Of a DNA stretch of 64,000 bases, positions 48,031 through 57,651 are shown piece by piece. Every line of letters begins with the position of its first letter. The stretch's first letter is position 1. The translations under genes were made by a program, and so were the position numbers. The stretch comes from Yersinia hibernica (GTDB lineage: Bacteria; Pseudomonadota; Gammaproteobacteria; Enterobacterales; Enterobacteriaceae): positions 2,728,001 through 2,792,000 of the forward strand of contig NZ_CP032487.1 of NCBI RefSeq assembly GCF_004124235.1. The letters run 5' to 3'. Below the pieces are notes generated by a model. The model had not been told where the DNA came from, did not search any database, and was given only the letters and a program-made list of their open reading frames with translations.

Positions 48031-50082
48031 TTATCCGGCGACAGCACTCATCTGTTTAGTAATATATTTGCCGGCCTGCGCCTGGTTTTCCGCCACTACT
48101 GCGATATTTCTAACAATCTCATTTACCGTTTCCATGCGGTGAGTGAAGCTATCAATGGCGCGAGTCATCATTTCATTAAGTAAATCCTGTAAAGCAGCAT
48201 CTTTCATCATCTCGGCTCTGATCTTCGATGCTTCCAGCAGCATATTGGCCGCAACAATCCCAACTGCCGCCTGACTGCTGGTGTTGACCACATTCAGACC
48301 GACGACTGCCTTCTGGCTATAATTCGATACTTTCGCCATTTGCAGCTCATCTGCGCCCAATGAACGGCCAAGCCCCTTGCTAAGGCGCTTTAAAACTTGG
48401 CCGAGCGCACTGTCCATTAATCTTTGCATGGTAGACTTTGTCGCTTTTTCAGCCACTTCTTGCGCAACCTCTTCCGCCACCTCCTTCACCGCAGTGCGCA
48501 CAACATTTTTGGTTACGTCCTTAACAACTTCTTTTTCCACTTCCACAGCAACGTTTTTGGCCATGGTCTTGCCAGCCTCTTGTGCCACGTCGGCGCCAAT
48601 CTTCTTCATCAACACGCCAAAGAGCTTGCTCATCACGCTACCAGCAACCATCACACCCGCAACAAGTACCGCTGCAGCCGCAATGGCACCGAGGATTTGC
48701 CCCACCATATCTGCGGTTTCTTTATCGACACCATAGGCTTGAAGAATGGCGGAGAACATTTTGCCCATCATCTCCATCAGGGGTTTTACAATCGCATCCA
48801 TCAGCGGTTGCATCGCGTCTGCCATGAAAGACCGCCCACTCACCGCCTGACTTATCTCATCACCAATAGCCAGCGCCAGCCCTACGGCCGCTAGAGCCAG
48901 AGAAGCCCCGCCGGTGAATGCTGCGGCGGCAAAACTGACGGCAGTGACTATCCAACCCAGCACCTTGCCAATACAGCCCATGGTCTTCTGCATCTCTTCG
49001 GCTTTACGAACTTCCTGTTCGTATTCCTGCGCCTTTTTCTCCGCATCCTTGGCTGCCGCTTCCGCCAGTTTCTGTTTTAGCTCCGCCGTCGCCAGAAGAT
49101 CGTCGCTGGAGCTTTTATTAATCAGCTGCGACATCAACGCCATCAGGAATGTCAGGGTTTTGGACTCCGGGGCGTTCTGCTTACGCTGCTGTTCAATGGC
49201 ACTTTGCTGCTGCGGGTTGAATGACTCAACCAACTTCTGCGACTTAACTTGTGCCGCTTCCAGCGCCGAACGCGAACCTTTCTCTGCATTAATCGCAGGG
49301 TTTAATGTTTTATTGGCAAAGTTGTTATAGGTACTTGTGGCCTGAGCCAGATTAGCCTGCGCATTGACTACTGCCGTTTTAGCGGCATCAATCTTGCCCT
49401 GTAATTCTTCAGAAACCGGATCTTGCTTAGCGGCCTCAGCCTCTAGGGCACTCATTTTTTTCTGCGCATCGCTCAGTGCCGCCTGGGCCTTACTGATATC
49501 CTGCGACAGCGTATCCGCCTGTTGTTGAGCAGCCTTAAGTGCGTCAGCATCGCTGGCCCACTGCGTCCCCTGCTGCTCAAGCTGAGACGCCATCTCGGAA
49601 TAAGCACTTGCGGCTCCCCCCATCATGCCGTTGATGCCCTGCAGCTGCGACAGCAGGTTGCTCATCGACGTCTCAGTGGTGAGCTGCATGACTTTCCCAA
49701 GCAGTGCCGTCGCCCAAGCAGAGGCAGAAAGTTTCGCTTCACTACCGCTCTTAGCCATTGCTGGCTCGTCGCTCACAGGAGGCTTGAGCTGAGGCATTTC
49801 CTGGCTATCTAAATTCGTCCTTGGGGTATTCCCGTTAACAGTATTAATGGTCGATTTCAGTAGTTTAAGTAACTGATCGGGCTGCAAGGTTTGCAGCGCG
49901 CCTTTAACAGAATTCAGCTGCGGGTGATCTTTTAGCTGCGCATTGCCAAGGCGTTTTGCCTGCCCGATTTGTTTTTTTAATTCAACATCTCCGGATTCCA
50001 ACCCCGCTTGATGATGATTTACCGGCTCCTGGTTTGCTGGTTCCAGCATTGCTGGCCGCGCTACCTGCCTGATTATCTCCAT
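48031..50082 (-). CDS. sctE: T3SS major translocator, SipB/IpaB/YspB family
   Basis: 683 residues. A long coiled-coil region (about 165-360) precedes two hydrophobic stretches (about 365-410, [21 protein letters not shown]; and about 470-495, [19 protein letters not shown]), which are the membrane-inserting helices of this family. Residues near 100-160 would bind the SicA-type chaperone encoded 2 bp upstream. It inserts into host membranes as part of the translocation pore. Confidence 0.94.
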   Translation of the reverse strand: MEIIRQVARPAMLEPANQEPVNHHQAGLESGDVELKKQIGQAKRLGNAQLKDHPQLNSVKGALQTLQPDQLLKLLKSTINTVNGNTPRTNLDSQEMPQLKPPVSDEPAMAKSGSEAKLSASAWATALLGKVMQLTTETSMSNLLSQLQGINGMMGGAASAYSEMASQLEQQGTQWASDADALKAAQQQADTLSQDISKAQAALSDAQKKMSALEAEAAKQDPVSEELQGKIDAAKTAVVNAQANLAQATSTYNNFANKTLNPAINAEKGSRSALEAAQVKSQKLVESFNPQQQSAIEQQRKQNAPESKTLTFLMALMSQLINKSSSDDLLATAELKQKLAEAAAKDAEKKAQEYEQEVRKAEEMQKTMGCIGKVLGWIVTAVSFAAAAFTGGASLALAAVGLALAIGDEISQAVSGRSFMADAMQPLMDAIVKPLMEMMGKMFSAILQAYGVDKETADMVGQILGAIAAAAVLVAGVMVAGSVMSKLFGVLMKKIGADVAQEAGKTMAKNVAVEVEKEVVKDVTKNVVRTAVKEVAEEVAQEVAEKATKSTMQRLMDSALGQVLKRLSKGLGRSLGADELQMAKVSNYSQKAVVGLNVVNTSSQAAVGIVAANMLLEASKIRAEMMKDAALQDLLNEMMTRAIDSFTHRMETVNEIVRNIAVVAENQAQAGKYITKQMSAVAG

Positions 50083-50084
50083 TA

Positions 50085-50636
50085 TTATTCCTCATTAAGT
50101 TTCTCCTCTTCAGGAGTACCGGTCTTTTCACTATTTATTTTATTAAGCGCAGTAATATAGGCTTGTGCCTTTTCACTTAATAATGCGTCGTTAGATCTGC
50201 TAATTACGATATCGAAACATTTACGAGCTTGGACGCCCTGACGCAGCATCAGATTACATTGACCGGCATAAAACATAGGCCGGTAATCCTCTTTAGATAA
50301 AGAATAAGCGAGAGCATAAAACTCAATGGCTTTCGCATAATTCTTTTTCAGTTGATTGACCGCCGCTAACCCCATTGCATATTCAGGATTATAAAAATCA
50401 TAAATACAGAGAAAGCGAAATAGAGATTCGGCATCGTCTAATTTACCAAGATGATAAAAATCATATGCCAGTTTATAAAGATCCTGCATGGTGTCATTGG
50501 GAACAACGTAGACATCCTTTAGCGTTGCCCCATTTTGAATAGCATCCAGTAGACTTTCAGCATAAGAATCTAGCTGTTCATCACTTTTAAATTCTTCTTC
50601 ATCGTTGAGTAAATCCAGCATATTTTTATTAGCCAT
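50085..50636 (-). CDS. sycB: Translocator chaperone SicA/SycB (class II)
   Basis: 183 residues from the ATG at 50636, nine bases behind AGAGG. Three tetratricopeptide-like repeats occur in [48 protein letters not shown] and [24 protein letters not shown] (each shown here as a span about residues 50-140). Class II chaperones bind SipB and SipC before secretion. In the SPI-1 and Ysa systems the free chaperone also partners the AraC activator (InvF or YsaE) to switch on this very operon. Confidence 0.93.
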   Translation of the reverse strand: MANKNMLDLLNDEEEFKSDEQLDSYAESLLDAIQNGATLKDVYVVPNDTMQDLYKLAYDFYHLGKLDDAESLFRFLCIYDFYNPEYAMGLAAVNQLKKNYAKAIEFYALAYSLSKEDYRPMFYAGQCNLMLRQGVQARKCFDIVISRSNDALLSEKAQAYITALNKINSEKTGTPEEEKLNEE

Positions 50637-50768
50637 TCCAACCTCTTTCCTTATTAATTGATAACGCCCAAAAACAGCCAATTAACCCAAAGACCGACAG
50701 TAAAGAAGATATAATCATCATACTGATGGGCTCTGGTGGTTAATACAAAAAAACCGCACAATTACCGG
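50637..50768 (-). promoter_or_regulatory. Gap before the chaperone/translocator operon
   Basis: 132 bp separate sctU from the SicA-type gene, the largest gap in the apparatus-to-translocator run where all other junctions are a few bases. By analogy with sicA/sycB, the promoter activated by the AraC-family regulator and its chaperone co-activator should be here. No binding box can be read with confidence. Confidence 0.5.
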
Positions 50769-51881
50769 CTACGAATAACCAGATGGAGTATCCTGAGATT
50801 CTGGAGAAGTCGTCGCGCTTTCATCCACGTCCATAGTCATCTGAGCCATGCCAGAGATTTCGACCTGACGCAGCCAAATAAGAATGTCCATAACATCAAT
50901 CAGCACATCATCATTTAGCGAAATGAAACTGAATTGACTATAGGTGTGATAAAGCCTGCGGGTCAGCGGGATATTACGTACTACTGGCACGCCGATTTTT
51001 TCCGCATAAGCAATAGCCGCTTTGGCTTTCATATTGGTGCAACGTAGAGCAATAAACGGCAGGGCTGCCATTTCCGGGTTGAAATAGATAGCCATTGCAA
51101 TATGCGTTGGGTTCGCCATCACTACCTCAGAATTTCTGACTGCCGCCATTTCTTCACCAGAAAGAATGTCCTGATGGGCCCTTCGTCTGGCACTTTTAAT
51201 TTGTGGGTTGCCGTCGCTCTCTTTACGCTCTTGTTTAACCTCGTGTTTATCCATTTTTAGATCTTTAAAATGGAGAAAGTATTCGACAATAAAATCCGCT
51301 ATAAGCACAAAAACAGACCAGCCAATAAACACCAGTACGGCTTTCAGGGTCAGTGAGACCCAACAGGCAATAAGCCCAGCAATATCAGTACGATAAAGGG
51401 TTAATACCTGGCGAAGATCATTGTGAATCAGGGTATAACAGGTAACGGCGAACACGATGAGGTAGCAAATGGATTTCACCAACTCCTTGACCGTGCGCAT
51501 GCTGAAGATTTTCTTTATCCCCTCCACCGGATTAAGCGCTTTGAAATTGAGTTTGATCGCTTCCGTCGCCATGGAAAACCCCGTCTGAAGCAGGGTGGCG
51601 GCAATACCTACTAGCGCACAGACCGCAATAAATGGCAGGCAAAGTAAGAAGAAAACACGCATCAAGCCGATTAAGAAATCATTGATTCCAATCTGCGTGT
51701 TGTACATCAGAGCCATTGAGTAAAAATTGCTGAAATCATCGAAGCTCATGCCATAAGCCAAAAAATAGATCCCGGCCAACAAAATGGCCGTTGTGATGAG
51801 ATCTTTACTTTTGAATGTCTGGCCTTTTTTTGACGAGTCTTTGCGTTTTTTACTGGTGGGGTGTTCTGTTTTCTCTGCCAT
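50769..51881 (-). CDS. sctU: T3SS export-apparatus switch protein SctU (SpaS/YsaU)
   Basis: 370 residues. Four membrane helices (about 28-45, 72-100, 135-155, 180-200) are followed by a cytoplasmic domain containing the self-cleavage motif NPTH (257-260, VVMANPTHIAMAI). Cleavage between Asn and Pro switches substrates from needle parts to translocators. A 12-bp gap separates it from sctT. The C-terminal tail past about 345 is Ser/Thr-rich. Confidence 0.96.
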   Translation of the reverse strand: MAEKTEHPTSKKRKDSSKKGQTFKSKDLITTAILLAGIYFLAYGMSFDDFSNFYSMALMYNTQIGINDFLIGLMRVFFLLCLPFIAVCALVGIAATLLQTGFSMATEAIKLNFKALNPVEGIKKIFSMRTVKELVKSICYLIVFAVTCYTLIHNDLRQVLTLYRTDIAGLIACWVSLTLKAVLVFIGWSVFVLIADFIVEYFLHFKDLKMDKHEVKQERKESDGNPQIKSARRRAHQDILSGEEMAAVRNSEVVMANPTHIAMAIYFNPEMAALPFIALRCTNMKAKAAIAYAEKIGVPVVRNIPLTRRLYHTYSQFSFISLNDDVLIDVMDILIWLRQVEISGMAQMTMDVDESATTSPESQDTPSGYS

Positions 51882-51893
51882 AGAAATGTCTCC

Positions 51894-52658
51894 TCAGGAA
51901 ATGAATTGCCGGAAGCCCAAAATGGAGAACATTTGCAGCGGTTTCTCAGACAGCGAGTGAAATCCATAGAAAAGGAAAATCGCAAAAGCAATAAAGCTTT
52001 TAATGGCGAGCGATAATGAAAAAGGATTAAGCTGCGGGCAATAACGCGCAAACACACCGAGCAATATTTCAGCCACCATCATCACTAACATTACTGGGGC
52101 AGAAAGTAATATGCTGTTCTGCATTAATACCACAAGTAGTTGTCCAGCCTGCTCCCAATGAATGCCCTCTAACGTGCTACCGCGCGGAAACATTTGATAG
52201 CTTTGCACCATCACTTCCATTAGCAGCCGCATCCCTCCGCTAGCGAAGAAAATAGCGCCAAAGGCAAAGTTCAGAAAACCGGATAATATTGAACTTTGTA
52301 CACCATTAACCGGGTCAATACTGTCACTGATAGTGGCCCCACGCTGGTTATCAAGAATTTCCCCTAACCCAATAACTACCCAGAAAGGTATACACAGAGT
52401 AAAAGCCAAAATTAAACCGATGATGCACTCTTTTATTAGAATAATAAGCCAGCCTTGCTCTGGAGTTATCGTGGTTTCAAAGCAGGGCCAGAGACCAATA
52501 ATAGTCAGAGAAATAATCGTATTCTTAATAATCAGGTTTGATAAAACCCGTTCACCCAATACCGGCAACATATAAAAGACGATCGCCAGCCGTGCATAAA
52601 CCATGACAAAAGTCAGCACGCTGTGCTGAAAATTAAGATAAAACGCCACAAACAGCAT
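51894..52658 (-). CDS. sctT: T3SS export-apparatus protein SctT (SpaR/YsaT)
   Basis: 254 residues, nearly all hydrophobic, with about seven membrane segments. Segments such as LGEILDNQRGATISDSIDPVNG (about residues 111-132) are the conserved cytoplasmic loop of the SctT/FliR family. It forms part of the export gate with SctR and SctS. It follows sctS by 12 bp. Confidence 0.95.
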   Translation of the reverse strand: MLFVAFYLNFQHSVLTFVMVYARLAIVFYMLPVLGERVLSNLIIKNTIISLTIIGLWPCFETTITPEQGWLIILIKECIIGLILAFTLCIPFWVVIGLGEILDNQRGATISDSIDPVNGVQSSILSGFLNFAFGAIFFASGGMRLLMEVMVQSYQMFPRGSTLEGIHWEQAGQLLVVLMQNSILLSAPVMLVMMVAEILLGVFARYCPQLNPFSLSLAIKSFIAFAIFLFYGFHSLSEKPLQMFSILGFRQFIS

Positions 52659-52670
52659 ATATTTTCCGTT

Positions 52671-52925
52671 TTAACGAAAAGCCATATAAAAAGCCTGAGT
52701 GGCAAAATTCATCATTTCGGCTGAAAACCACTCCATCAGCATAAAAATGCTGGCAAATACCGCGAGCATTTTCAGCCCAAAAGGCAGCGTTTGTTCCTGA
52801 ATTTGCATTATTGTCTGAAATAGGCCAACGAGAATGCCGACAATGGTGGCAAAGGCGATAGGCACCGCCGTCAGCTTCAGCACGACGATCAGCGCGGAAT
52901 TACCAATAAACAATACATTACTCAT
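52671..52925 (-). CDS. sctS: T3SS export-apparatus protein SctS (SpaQ/YsaS)
   Basis: 84 residues from the ATG at 52925 (MSNVLFIGNSALIVVLK), overlapping the sctR stop by 4 bp. Two membrane helices flank the conserved loop IMQIQEQTLPFGLKM, as in SctS/FliQ. Longer frame upstream lies inside sctR and is not used. Confidence 0.95.
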   Translation of the reverse strand: MSNVLFIGNSALIVVLKLTAVPIAFATIVGILVGLFQTIMQIQEQTLPFGLKMLAVFASIFMLMEWFSAEMMNFATQAFYMAFR

Positions 52926-53593
52926 GATGTCATCAGATCGGCATACTGAGCGATCAGTCCTTTGGTTAACAAACTCCAACCATTCATTGATACGAATAGA
53001 ATGAGCTTAATCGGAATGGAGATAGTCACCGGGCTCATCATCATCATCCCTAGCGCCAGTAAGATGCTGGAGACCACCATATCGATGACCACAAACGGGA
53101 CATAAAGGTAGAATGCAATTTTGAAAGCACTTTGAATTTCGCTTAATGCATAAGCTGGCATCAGGGTCATTAGCGGCAAGTCCGTTAATTCATGGTCTTC
53201 AACTTCAGGCTCTGACTCACCGCTTCTTTGCTGCTGTACTTTATTAAAAAAGCGGATTAAGTCATGGTCGGAATATCTCACTAGGTAATCCCGATAGCTC
53301 CCCAGCCCCTGATCCACCAGTTGGGTAACGGAGCGGCTGTCATTGAAGTCAATATGGTTTGCTTCGATGTAGCTGGAAATTTTCTGACACACCGGCATCA
53401 TGACAAATGCACTTAGAATAAGCGCTACACCATTTAGCGTTAAGGTCGAAGGTACCTGCTGGATCCCTAGAGCATTACGCACCATCACCAAGACAATTGA
53501 GAACTTAATAAAACAGGTTCCCCCGGCAATAATGAAGGGTAATAAGGTAAAGAACGACAATAGCGCAATTAGAGAAATATCATTACTCAACAT
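52922..53593 (-). CDS. sctR: T3SS export-apparatus protein SctR (SpaP/YsaR)
   Basis: 223 residues from the ATG at 53593 (MLSNDISLIALLSFF). The family signature TCFIKFSIVLVMVRNALGIQQVPS (split: FIKFSIVLVMVRNALG, IQQVPS) is near residues 27-50 and the C-terminal PFVVIDMVVSSILLALGMMMMSP block is intact (split around residue 178). It forms the pentameric core of the export gate. The first 11 bp overlap the end of sctQ. Confidence 0.95.
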   Translation of the reverse strand: MLSNDISLIALLSFFTLLPFIIAGGTCFIKFSIVLVMVRNALGIQQVPSTLTLNGVALILSAFVMMPVCQKISSYIEANHIDFNDSRSVTQLVDQGLGSYRDYLVRYSDHDLIRFFNKVQQQRSGESEPEVEDHELTDLPLMTLMPAYALSEIQSAFKIAFYLYVPFVVIDMVVSSILLALGMMMMSPVTISIPIKLILFVSMNGWSLLTKGLIAQYADLMTS

Positions 53594-54506
53594 CGGGTTG
53601 TACCCTGTTACCTTGCAGAGTGGGATTAACGTGATTGACCTCGACTGCAAGAGATCCATTCTCCAGGGCCACCAGCTCACCGCGAGCAAATAGCTTTTTG
53701 TTCAGATAGATTTTAATGTTCTGTTCGGCATCGGGGGTCAGCGCTAACGCCGTACCCGGCGTAATCTCTTCTAACTCAGCCAGCGTCACTGTCCGCCCAT
53801 CCAGCACAAACTCAATGTCGACGGGCAAACTCATCCACTCGTGCAGTACCTCTTCTTCATGGTATTCCTGGTCATGCTCGGCCAACTGTTCTTCCACAAT
53901 AACCTCCTGATTAGGGTGATAACTCAATTTATAAAGACGGCGATGGCCTACAGCCAAATGGGCGAAATCCTGTGTTATTAACAACAAATCGCCAGGAGCC
54001 ACATCGGCCAACTGGGCAAGGGGGAGCTGGCTGTATCCCAACACGTATTGCAGCCGGAAAGGCACCCGATAGGATGAGATAGCGGGCACGCCCTGAGCAT
54101 TATCCTCACTCTTCGGCCAGTCGAGACACAGCAGCGGACATGGCTCGGCGGGAAGCAAAAGCGCCTTTTCCGGCAAAGGGTTCGCAGACAGTGCAATCTG
54201 CGCCACATCCCAGACTTGTTCTTCGAATAAAAAGCTCAACTGAAGATGGTTTAACCAACGAGCCAGATAGTTAAGGGGAACTTCCAACCAAGGAATATCG
54301 GGGAGATGGGCGTCCATATACTCGAGCCACGCATCAACGTTAAGCCAGGCATGCCCGCGGTTACCTTGTTCATCCTGAAGCAGCAGCTGTAGATAGCGCT
54401 CTCCCGCAATGAATTCAGTAATCTCGCTACCCGGATGCCGGCTACACAGCAATTCAAGCATCAATTGGCGGCTGTCTCGCTGGCGCAAATGACTTCTTAA
54501 GCTCAT
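53583..54506 (-). CDS. sctQ: T3SS cytoplasmic ring (sorting platform) protein SctQ (SpaO/YsaQ)
   Basis: 307 residues. A divergent N-terminal part is followed by two SPOA-like regions; the last one (about 235-300; LPVDIEFVLDGRTVTLAELEEITPGTAL and FARGELVALENGSLAVEVNHV, shown as spans) is clear. SctQ forms pods below the injectisome and carries effector-chaperone complexes to the ATPase. Its start overlaps the sctP stop by 4 bp. A shorter internally translated SctQ-C product, known in the family, cannot be judged here. Confidence 0.9.
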   Translation of the reverse strand: MSLRSHLRQRDSRQLMLELLCSRHPGSEITEFIAGERYLQLLLQDEQGNRGHAWLNVDAWLEYMDAHLPDIPWLEVPLNYLARWLNHLQLSFLFEEQVWDVAQIALSANPLPEKALLLPAEPCPLLCLDWPKSEDNAQGVPAISSYRVPFRLQYVLGYSQLPLAQLADVAPGDLLLITQDFAHLAVGHRRLYKLSYHPNQEVIVEEQLAEHDQEYHEEEVLHEWMSLPVDIEFVLDGRTVTLAELEEITPGTALALTPDAEQNIKIYLNKKLFARGELVALENGSLAVEVNHVNPTLQGNRVQPDVE

Positions 54507-55492
54507 TCCTGATCCTCATCCTGCTGTTGCTGCTGCCGGCGCTGCTGTTGCTGTTCATCTCGTTCCTGCTGTGGCCGCAGAAGATCAGGGGAGAGGCTAG
54601 TCAAATGGCCCATATTGCGGAGCAGCACGTCCGCCGCGCGGACATCGGAAGGAAGCAGAGTGACATTTCCGTCCCGACGTGCTTCTGTTGGCACTGATAT
54701 CTTGACCGAGTGGTCACCGGACCAACGTTGAAACTGGTAATTCACCTCCAGCATCTGACCTTCTCTCCCCTCTTTGACCACGTTAGTCCCTGAGCTGGCC
54801 TGAGTCTTGAGTTGCTGGAGCGTGGTGGGCATATTTTTGCTTTGCATTGTGGTTTCACCGTGTTTCGGCAATACGCTCTCAGACGGCTTCTCCCCTTGCC
54901 AAAACGGTCTTACTTCGCCAAAGTCATCTTTGGTCCGTTGTAGCCGGCCCTGATGGCCCATTTCAGTCTCTGGGACTGACCTATTAAAGGTTATAGGGCT
55001 TGCAATCGCGGTGGCCGGAGATTGTTGCACTGGCACTGGTTGCTGAAATTTTGTAGCTGCTGCGGTGGTGGGTAGCAGCTTAAGCGCCGCCTCTTTGCTA
55101 CTCACTGCTTTGGTTGCTTCATCTTTCTCAGCAGCCCCGGATTTTTGGCCGTGACTCGCCATTGCCGCCACCCCAGCAGCGGCTAATGCCACCTGCCGGC
55201 GCAGACTATCGCCCTTATTCATCTGCTGAGAATCGACGGCAAGACCAAAGAAAGGCGGGGTATTTTGTTTCATCGTCTGTTTTTCGGTTTTCAGTAACCC
55301 TCCACCATGCGCCAAAGCGGGAGTCAGCCGAACGAGCGTATCCAGCGACAACATGGCAACCGGCACACTATCCTCGCCACCTTCTTTCTGTTTTTTCTTT
55401 TTAGCAATCTGGTTCAGCAAGGCACCGTCATCCGCCGCTGAATCTATATTTATCGCCACCTTCATGCTTGCTTCAGAAACTTTTTCTACCAT
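54503..55492 (-). CDS. sctP: T3SS needle-length regulator SctP (InvJ/SpaN type)
   Basis: 329 residues from the ATG at 55492, behind CAGGAGA; it overlaps the end of sctO by 20 bp. Sequence identity in this family is low, so the assignment leans on position between SctO and SctQ plus the C-terminal globular region FQRWSGDHSVKISVP and the VRAADVLLRNMGHL block. It ends in an unusual Gln/Arg/Asp-rich tail coded by CAG/CTG-type triplets. Confidence 0.8.
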   Translation of the reverse strand: MVEKVSEASMKVAINIDSAADDGALLNQIAKKKKQKEGGEDSVPVAMLSLDTLVRLTPALAHGGGLLKTEKQTMKQNTPPFFGLAVDSQQMNKGDSLRRQVALAAAGVAAMASHGQKSGAAEKDEATKAVSSKEAALKLLPTTAAATKFQQPVPVQQSPATAIASPITFNRSVPETEMGHQGRLQRTKDDFGEVRPFWQGEKPSESVLPKHGETTMQSKNMPTTLQQLKTQASSGTNVVKEGREGQMLEVNYQFQRWSGDHSVKISVPTEARRDGNVTLLPSDVRAADVLLRNMGHLTSLSPDLLRPQQERDEQQQQRRQQQQQDEDQE

Positions 55493-55934
55493 AGCTCGCA
55501 ATCTCCTGAATTTCATTTTCTATATTATTGTCGCCGCGGCGCATATATTCGCGGCGCAACGGTCGCAAATAATAGGAAAGTTTGTAATGCTTTTTATCCA
55601 GCAAGATAATCGCGCTGCGATGCTGCTCGAGACTATGCTCCAGCTTATATTCCTCAGTTTCCAATTGGCTTATTTTATGGAGGACCAACTGTTGGTGTGT
55701 TAATAAAGCTCCCTGCTGTCTTATTCCCTTATAAATATCCGCCCGGCTGTGGACTCCGGTAGGCGTTAACATTTTTATCTGTTGGTTTATATCCGCACAC
55801 TCTTGCTGATATTCAGCCATTTTCAGTCTTATTTGCGCTAACTGACTTTCCGCTTTGGCAATATCACCCAGCAAAATCTGCTGTTTGCGCTCCAGCATAG
55901 AGACAAACTCACGCCCTTTACGCCATGCTTCCAT
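55473..55934 (-). CDS. sctO: T3SS stalk protein SctO (InvI/SpaM type)
   Basis: 153 residues, almost wholly predicted coiled coil (LERKQQILLGDIAKAESQLAQIRLKMAEYQQECADINQQIKML as a span near 14-55). Position directly after the ATPase identifies it as SctO, which sits in the centre of the SctN hexamer and links it to SctV. It overlaps the end of sctN by 17 bp. Confidence 0.88.
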   Translation of the reverse strand: MEAWRKGREFVSMLERKQQILLGDIAKAESQLAQIRLKMAEYQQECADINQQIKMLTPTGVHSRADIYKGIRQQGALLTHQQLVLHKISQLETEEYKLEHSLEQHRSAIILLDKKHYKLSYYLRPLRREYMRRGDNNIENEIQEIASYGRKSF

Positions 55935-57213
55935 TTAAGCTTTCCAGACAAACCTGCATGTCCGTTTTCTCGGCCATACTTTGTTGAAGAAAGGCTTCCA
56001 TCTGATTTTTGCGGTCAAAAGCAGCATCGTTATCCGGATTTTCCCCCCGGCGATACTCACCGAGATCCAGATACAGCTGCATCTCTTTTTGGCGCAGCAG
56101 ATATTCCCGAAAGCGCGTGGCCATCTGTCGATGTTTCGGGTCGGTAACCTGTAAAAAAACGCGGCTAATGCTCTGCATAACGTCAATCGCCGGATAATGC
56201 CCTTTTGCAGCCAACTTGTTACTCAAGTAAATATGTCCGTCGAGAATGGAGCGAACTTCATCGCCAATCACATCCGACTCTTCTTCATTTTCAATCAGCA
56301 CTGTGTAAAAGGCCGTGATAGATCCGTTTAAAAAGCACCCTGGCCGCTCCAGCAATTTGGGCAAAGCCTCAAAAACGGAGGCCGGATAACCTCGCCGGGC
56401 CGGCAGTTCTCCCATGCTTAATGCCACATCTCGCAGCGCTCGGGCATAACGGGTGATCGAGTCAACAAACAGCAGGACATTTTTACCTTGTTCGCTGAAG
56501 AACTCGGCTATCGTCGTGGCTATCTGCGCCGCGTTACAGCGCTCAACACAAGAGCGGTCTGAGGTGGCGTAAACCAGAACAATCTGTGAACAGCGCGACG
56601 AACGTTTCAGCTCTTCGACAAATTCCGTGACTTCGCGCCCGCGCTCGCCGATGAGGCCGATGACGTAAATATCCGCCTCAGAGTGTTCAATTATCATGTT
56701 CATCAAGGAGGTTTTACCGCAGCCCGCCGCCGCGAAAATCCCCATACGCTGTCCCTGCCCGCAGGTCAGCAGCCCATCAATTGCCCTGACGCCGGTTACT
56801 AGAGGTTCAGCGATAGGTTTACGTTGGGTAAAATCCTTGGGCGAGCCACAGGCCTCAAGATTTTTAGCTACAGTCAACCGCACCGGTGCGGCATCGTCCA
56901 GACGCCCGCGCTCCGTGCCGGTTGCATCAATAATGGTCCCGGCAATATTTTCATGAACATTGATACGAAAAGGCTTGCCGGTTGGCAGCAGAACATTGCT
57001 GCGGGAAAATCCCTTATTATCATTAAGTAGACTCAGTAATGTATGTTCCTTGTTAAACCCGATCACCTGGGCAATCCCCAGCACATCAGGCTCAAGTAAA
57101 GATTTCTGAATCTCGCATATCTCGCCGATTCGCGTCCCCGGTAGATGCGCTTCAATCACATTGCCCTGAATACGTAACGGATGTGCCAGATGAACCAGAC
57201 AATGCGCAACCAT
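55918..57213 (-). CDS. sctN: T3SS ATPase SctN (InvC/SpaL/YsaN)
   Basis: 431 residues of the F1-beta-like ATPase family. Walker A is AAAGCGKT (161-168), followed by the LIGERGREVTEF stretch and Walker B in VLLFVDSITRYARA. It unfolds effectors and separates them from chaperones at the base of the injectisome. It starts 17 bp after the chaperone gene. No catalytic residue is missing. Confidence 0.97.
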   Translation of the reverse strand: MVAHCLVHLAHPLRIQGNVIEAHLPGTRIGEICEIQKSLLEPDVLGIAQVIGFNKEHTLLSLLNDNKGFSRSNVLLPTGKPFRINVHENIAGTIIDATGTERGRLDDAAPVRLTVAKNLEACGSPKDFTQRKPIAEPLVTGVRAIDGLLTCGQGQRMGIFAAAGCGKTSLMNMIIEHSEADIYVIGLIGERGREVTEFVEELKRSSRCSQIVLVYATSDRSCVERCNAAQIATTIAEFFSEQGKNVLLFVDSITRYARALRDVALSMGELPARRGYPASVFEALPKLLERPGCFLNGSITAFYTVLIENEEESDVIGDEVRSILDGHIYLSNKLAAKGHYPAIDVMQSISRVFLQVTDPKHRQMATRFREYLLRQKEMQLYLDLGEYRRGENPDNDAAFDRKNQMEAFLQQSMAEKTDMQVCLESLNGSMA

Positions 57214-57230
57214 CGTGTCAACCTCAGTAA

Positions 57231-57638
57231 TTAAACCAATACCGAACGATAGTCCTGCAAAATACTCAGGTAGTTATCCAACATCGATAAAAAGTCTTCG
57301 GAACATTTCAGATGTTTTTCTTTAATCTGGGCGCGCAGTTCAATATCGCTATCAACCGGATATAAACACGGTTGGCCGGTATAAAAGTATTCTTCGTTGT
57401 GGTTCAACATCAGTGGTAGAAGGCTGGCGCTGCAATAACTTAAAGACGCCGGAGCCTGTTCAACAATTTTTGCCCATACCCAAACTTCATTATCTTCACT
57501 GCGGACATGAATAGTCGGAATATCATCTTTCATATTCAGAGAGATGGTTGAATGATTACTCAAATCGCTATCTAGAATATCAGCCATTCCAGCGTCTTTA
57601 AGCATGGTGGAAAGTAGTACAACGACATCGTATTTCAT
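57231..57638 (-). CDS. InvB/Spa15-type T3SS effector chaperone
   Basis: 135 residues, acidic, alpha-beta pattern of class IB chaperones. Position between SctV and SctN is exactly that of Salmonella invB, and segments MKDDIPTIHVRSEDNEVWVWAKI (span about 32-55) fit the family. InvB serves SipA and other effectors, so the likely clients here are the SipA-like and the last-gene effectors. Confidence 0.82.
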   Translation of the reverse strand: MKYDVVVLLSTMLKDAGMADILDSDLSNHSTISLNMKDDIPTIHVRSEDNEVWVWAKIVEQAPASLSYCSASLLPLMLNHNEEYFYTGQPCLYPVDSDIELRAQIKEKHLKCSEDFLSMLDNYLSILQDYRSVLV

Positions 57639-57651
57639 TTATTACCTCGAA

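Noticed and set aside
48377..49330. Several long plus-strand frames inside the SipB-like gene
   Set aside because: They mirror the Ala-rich coiled-coil coding region; typical antisense shadows.
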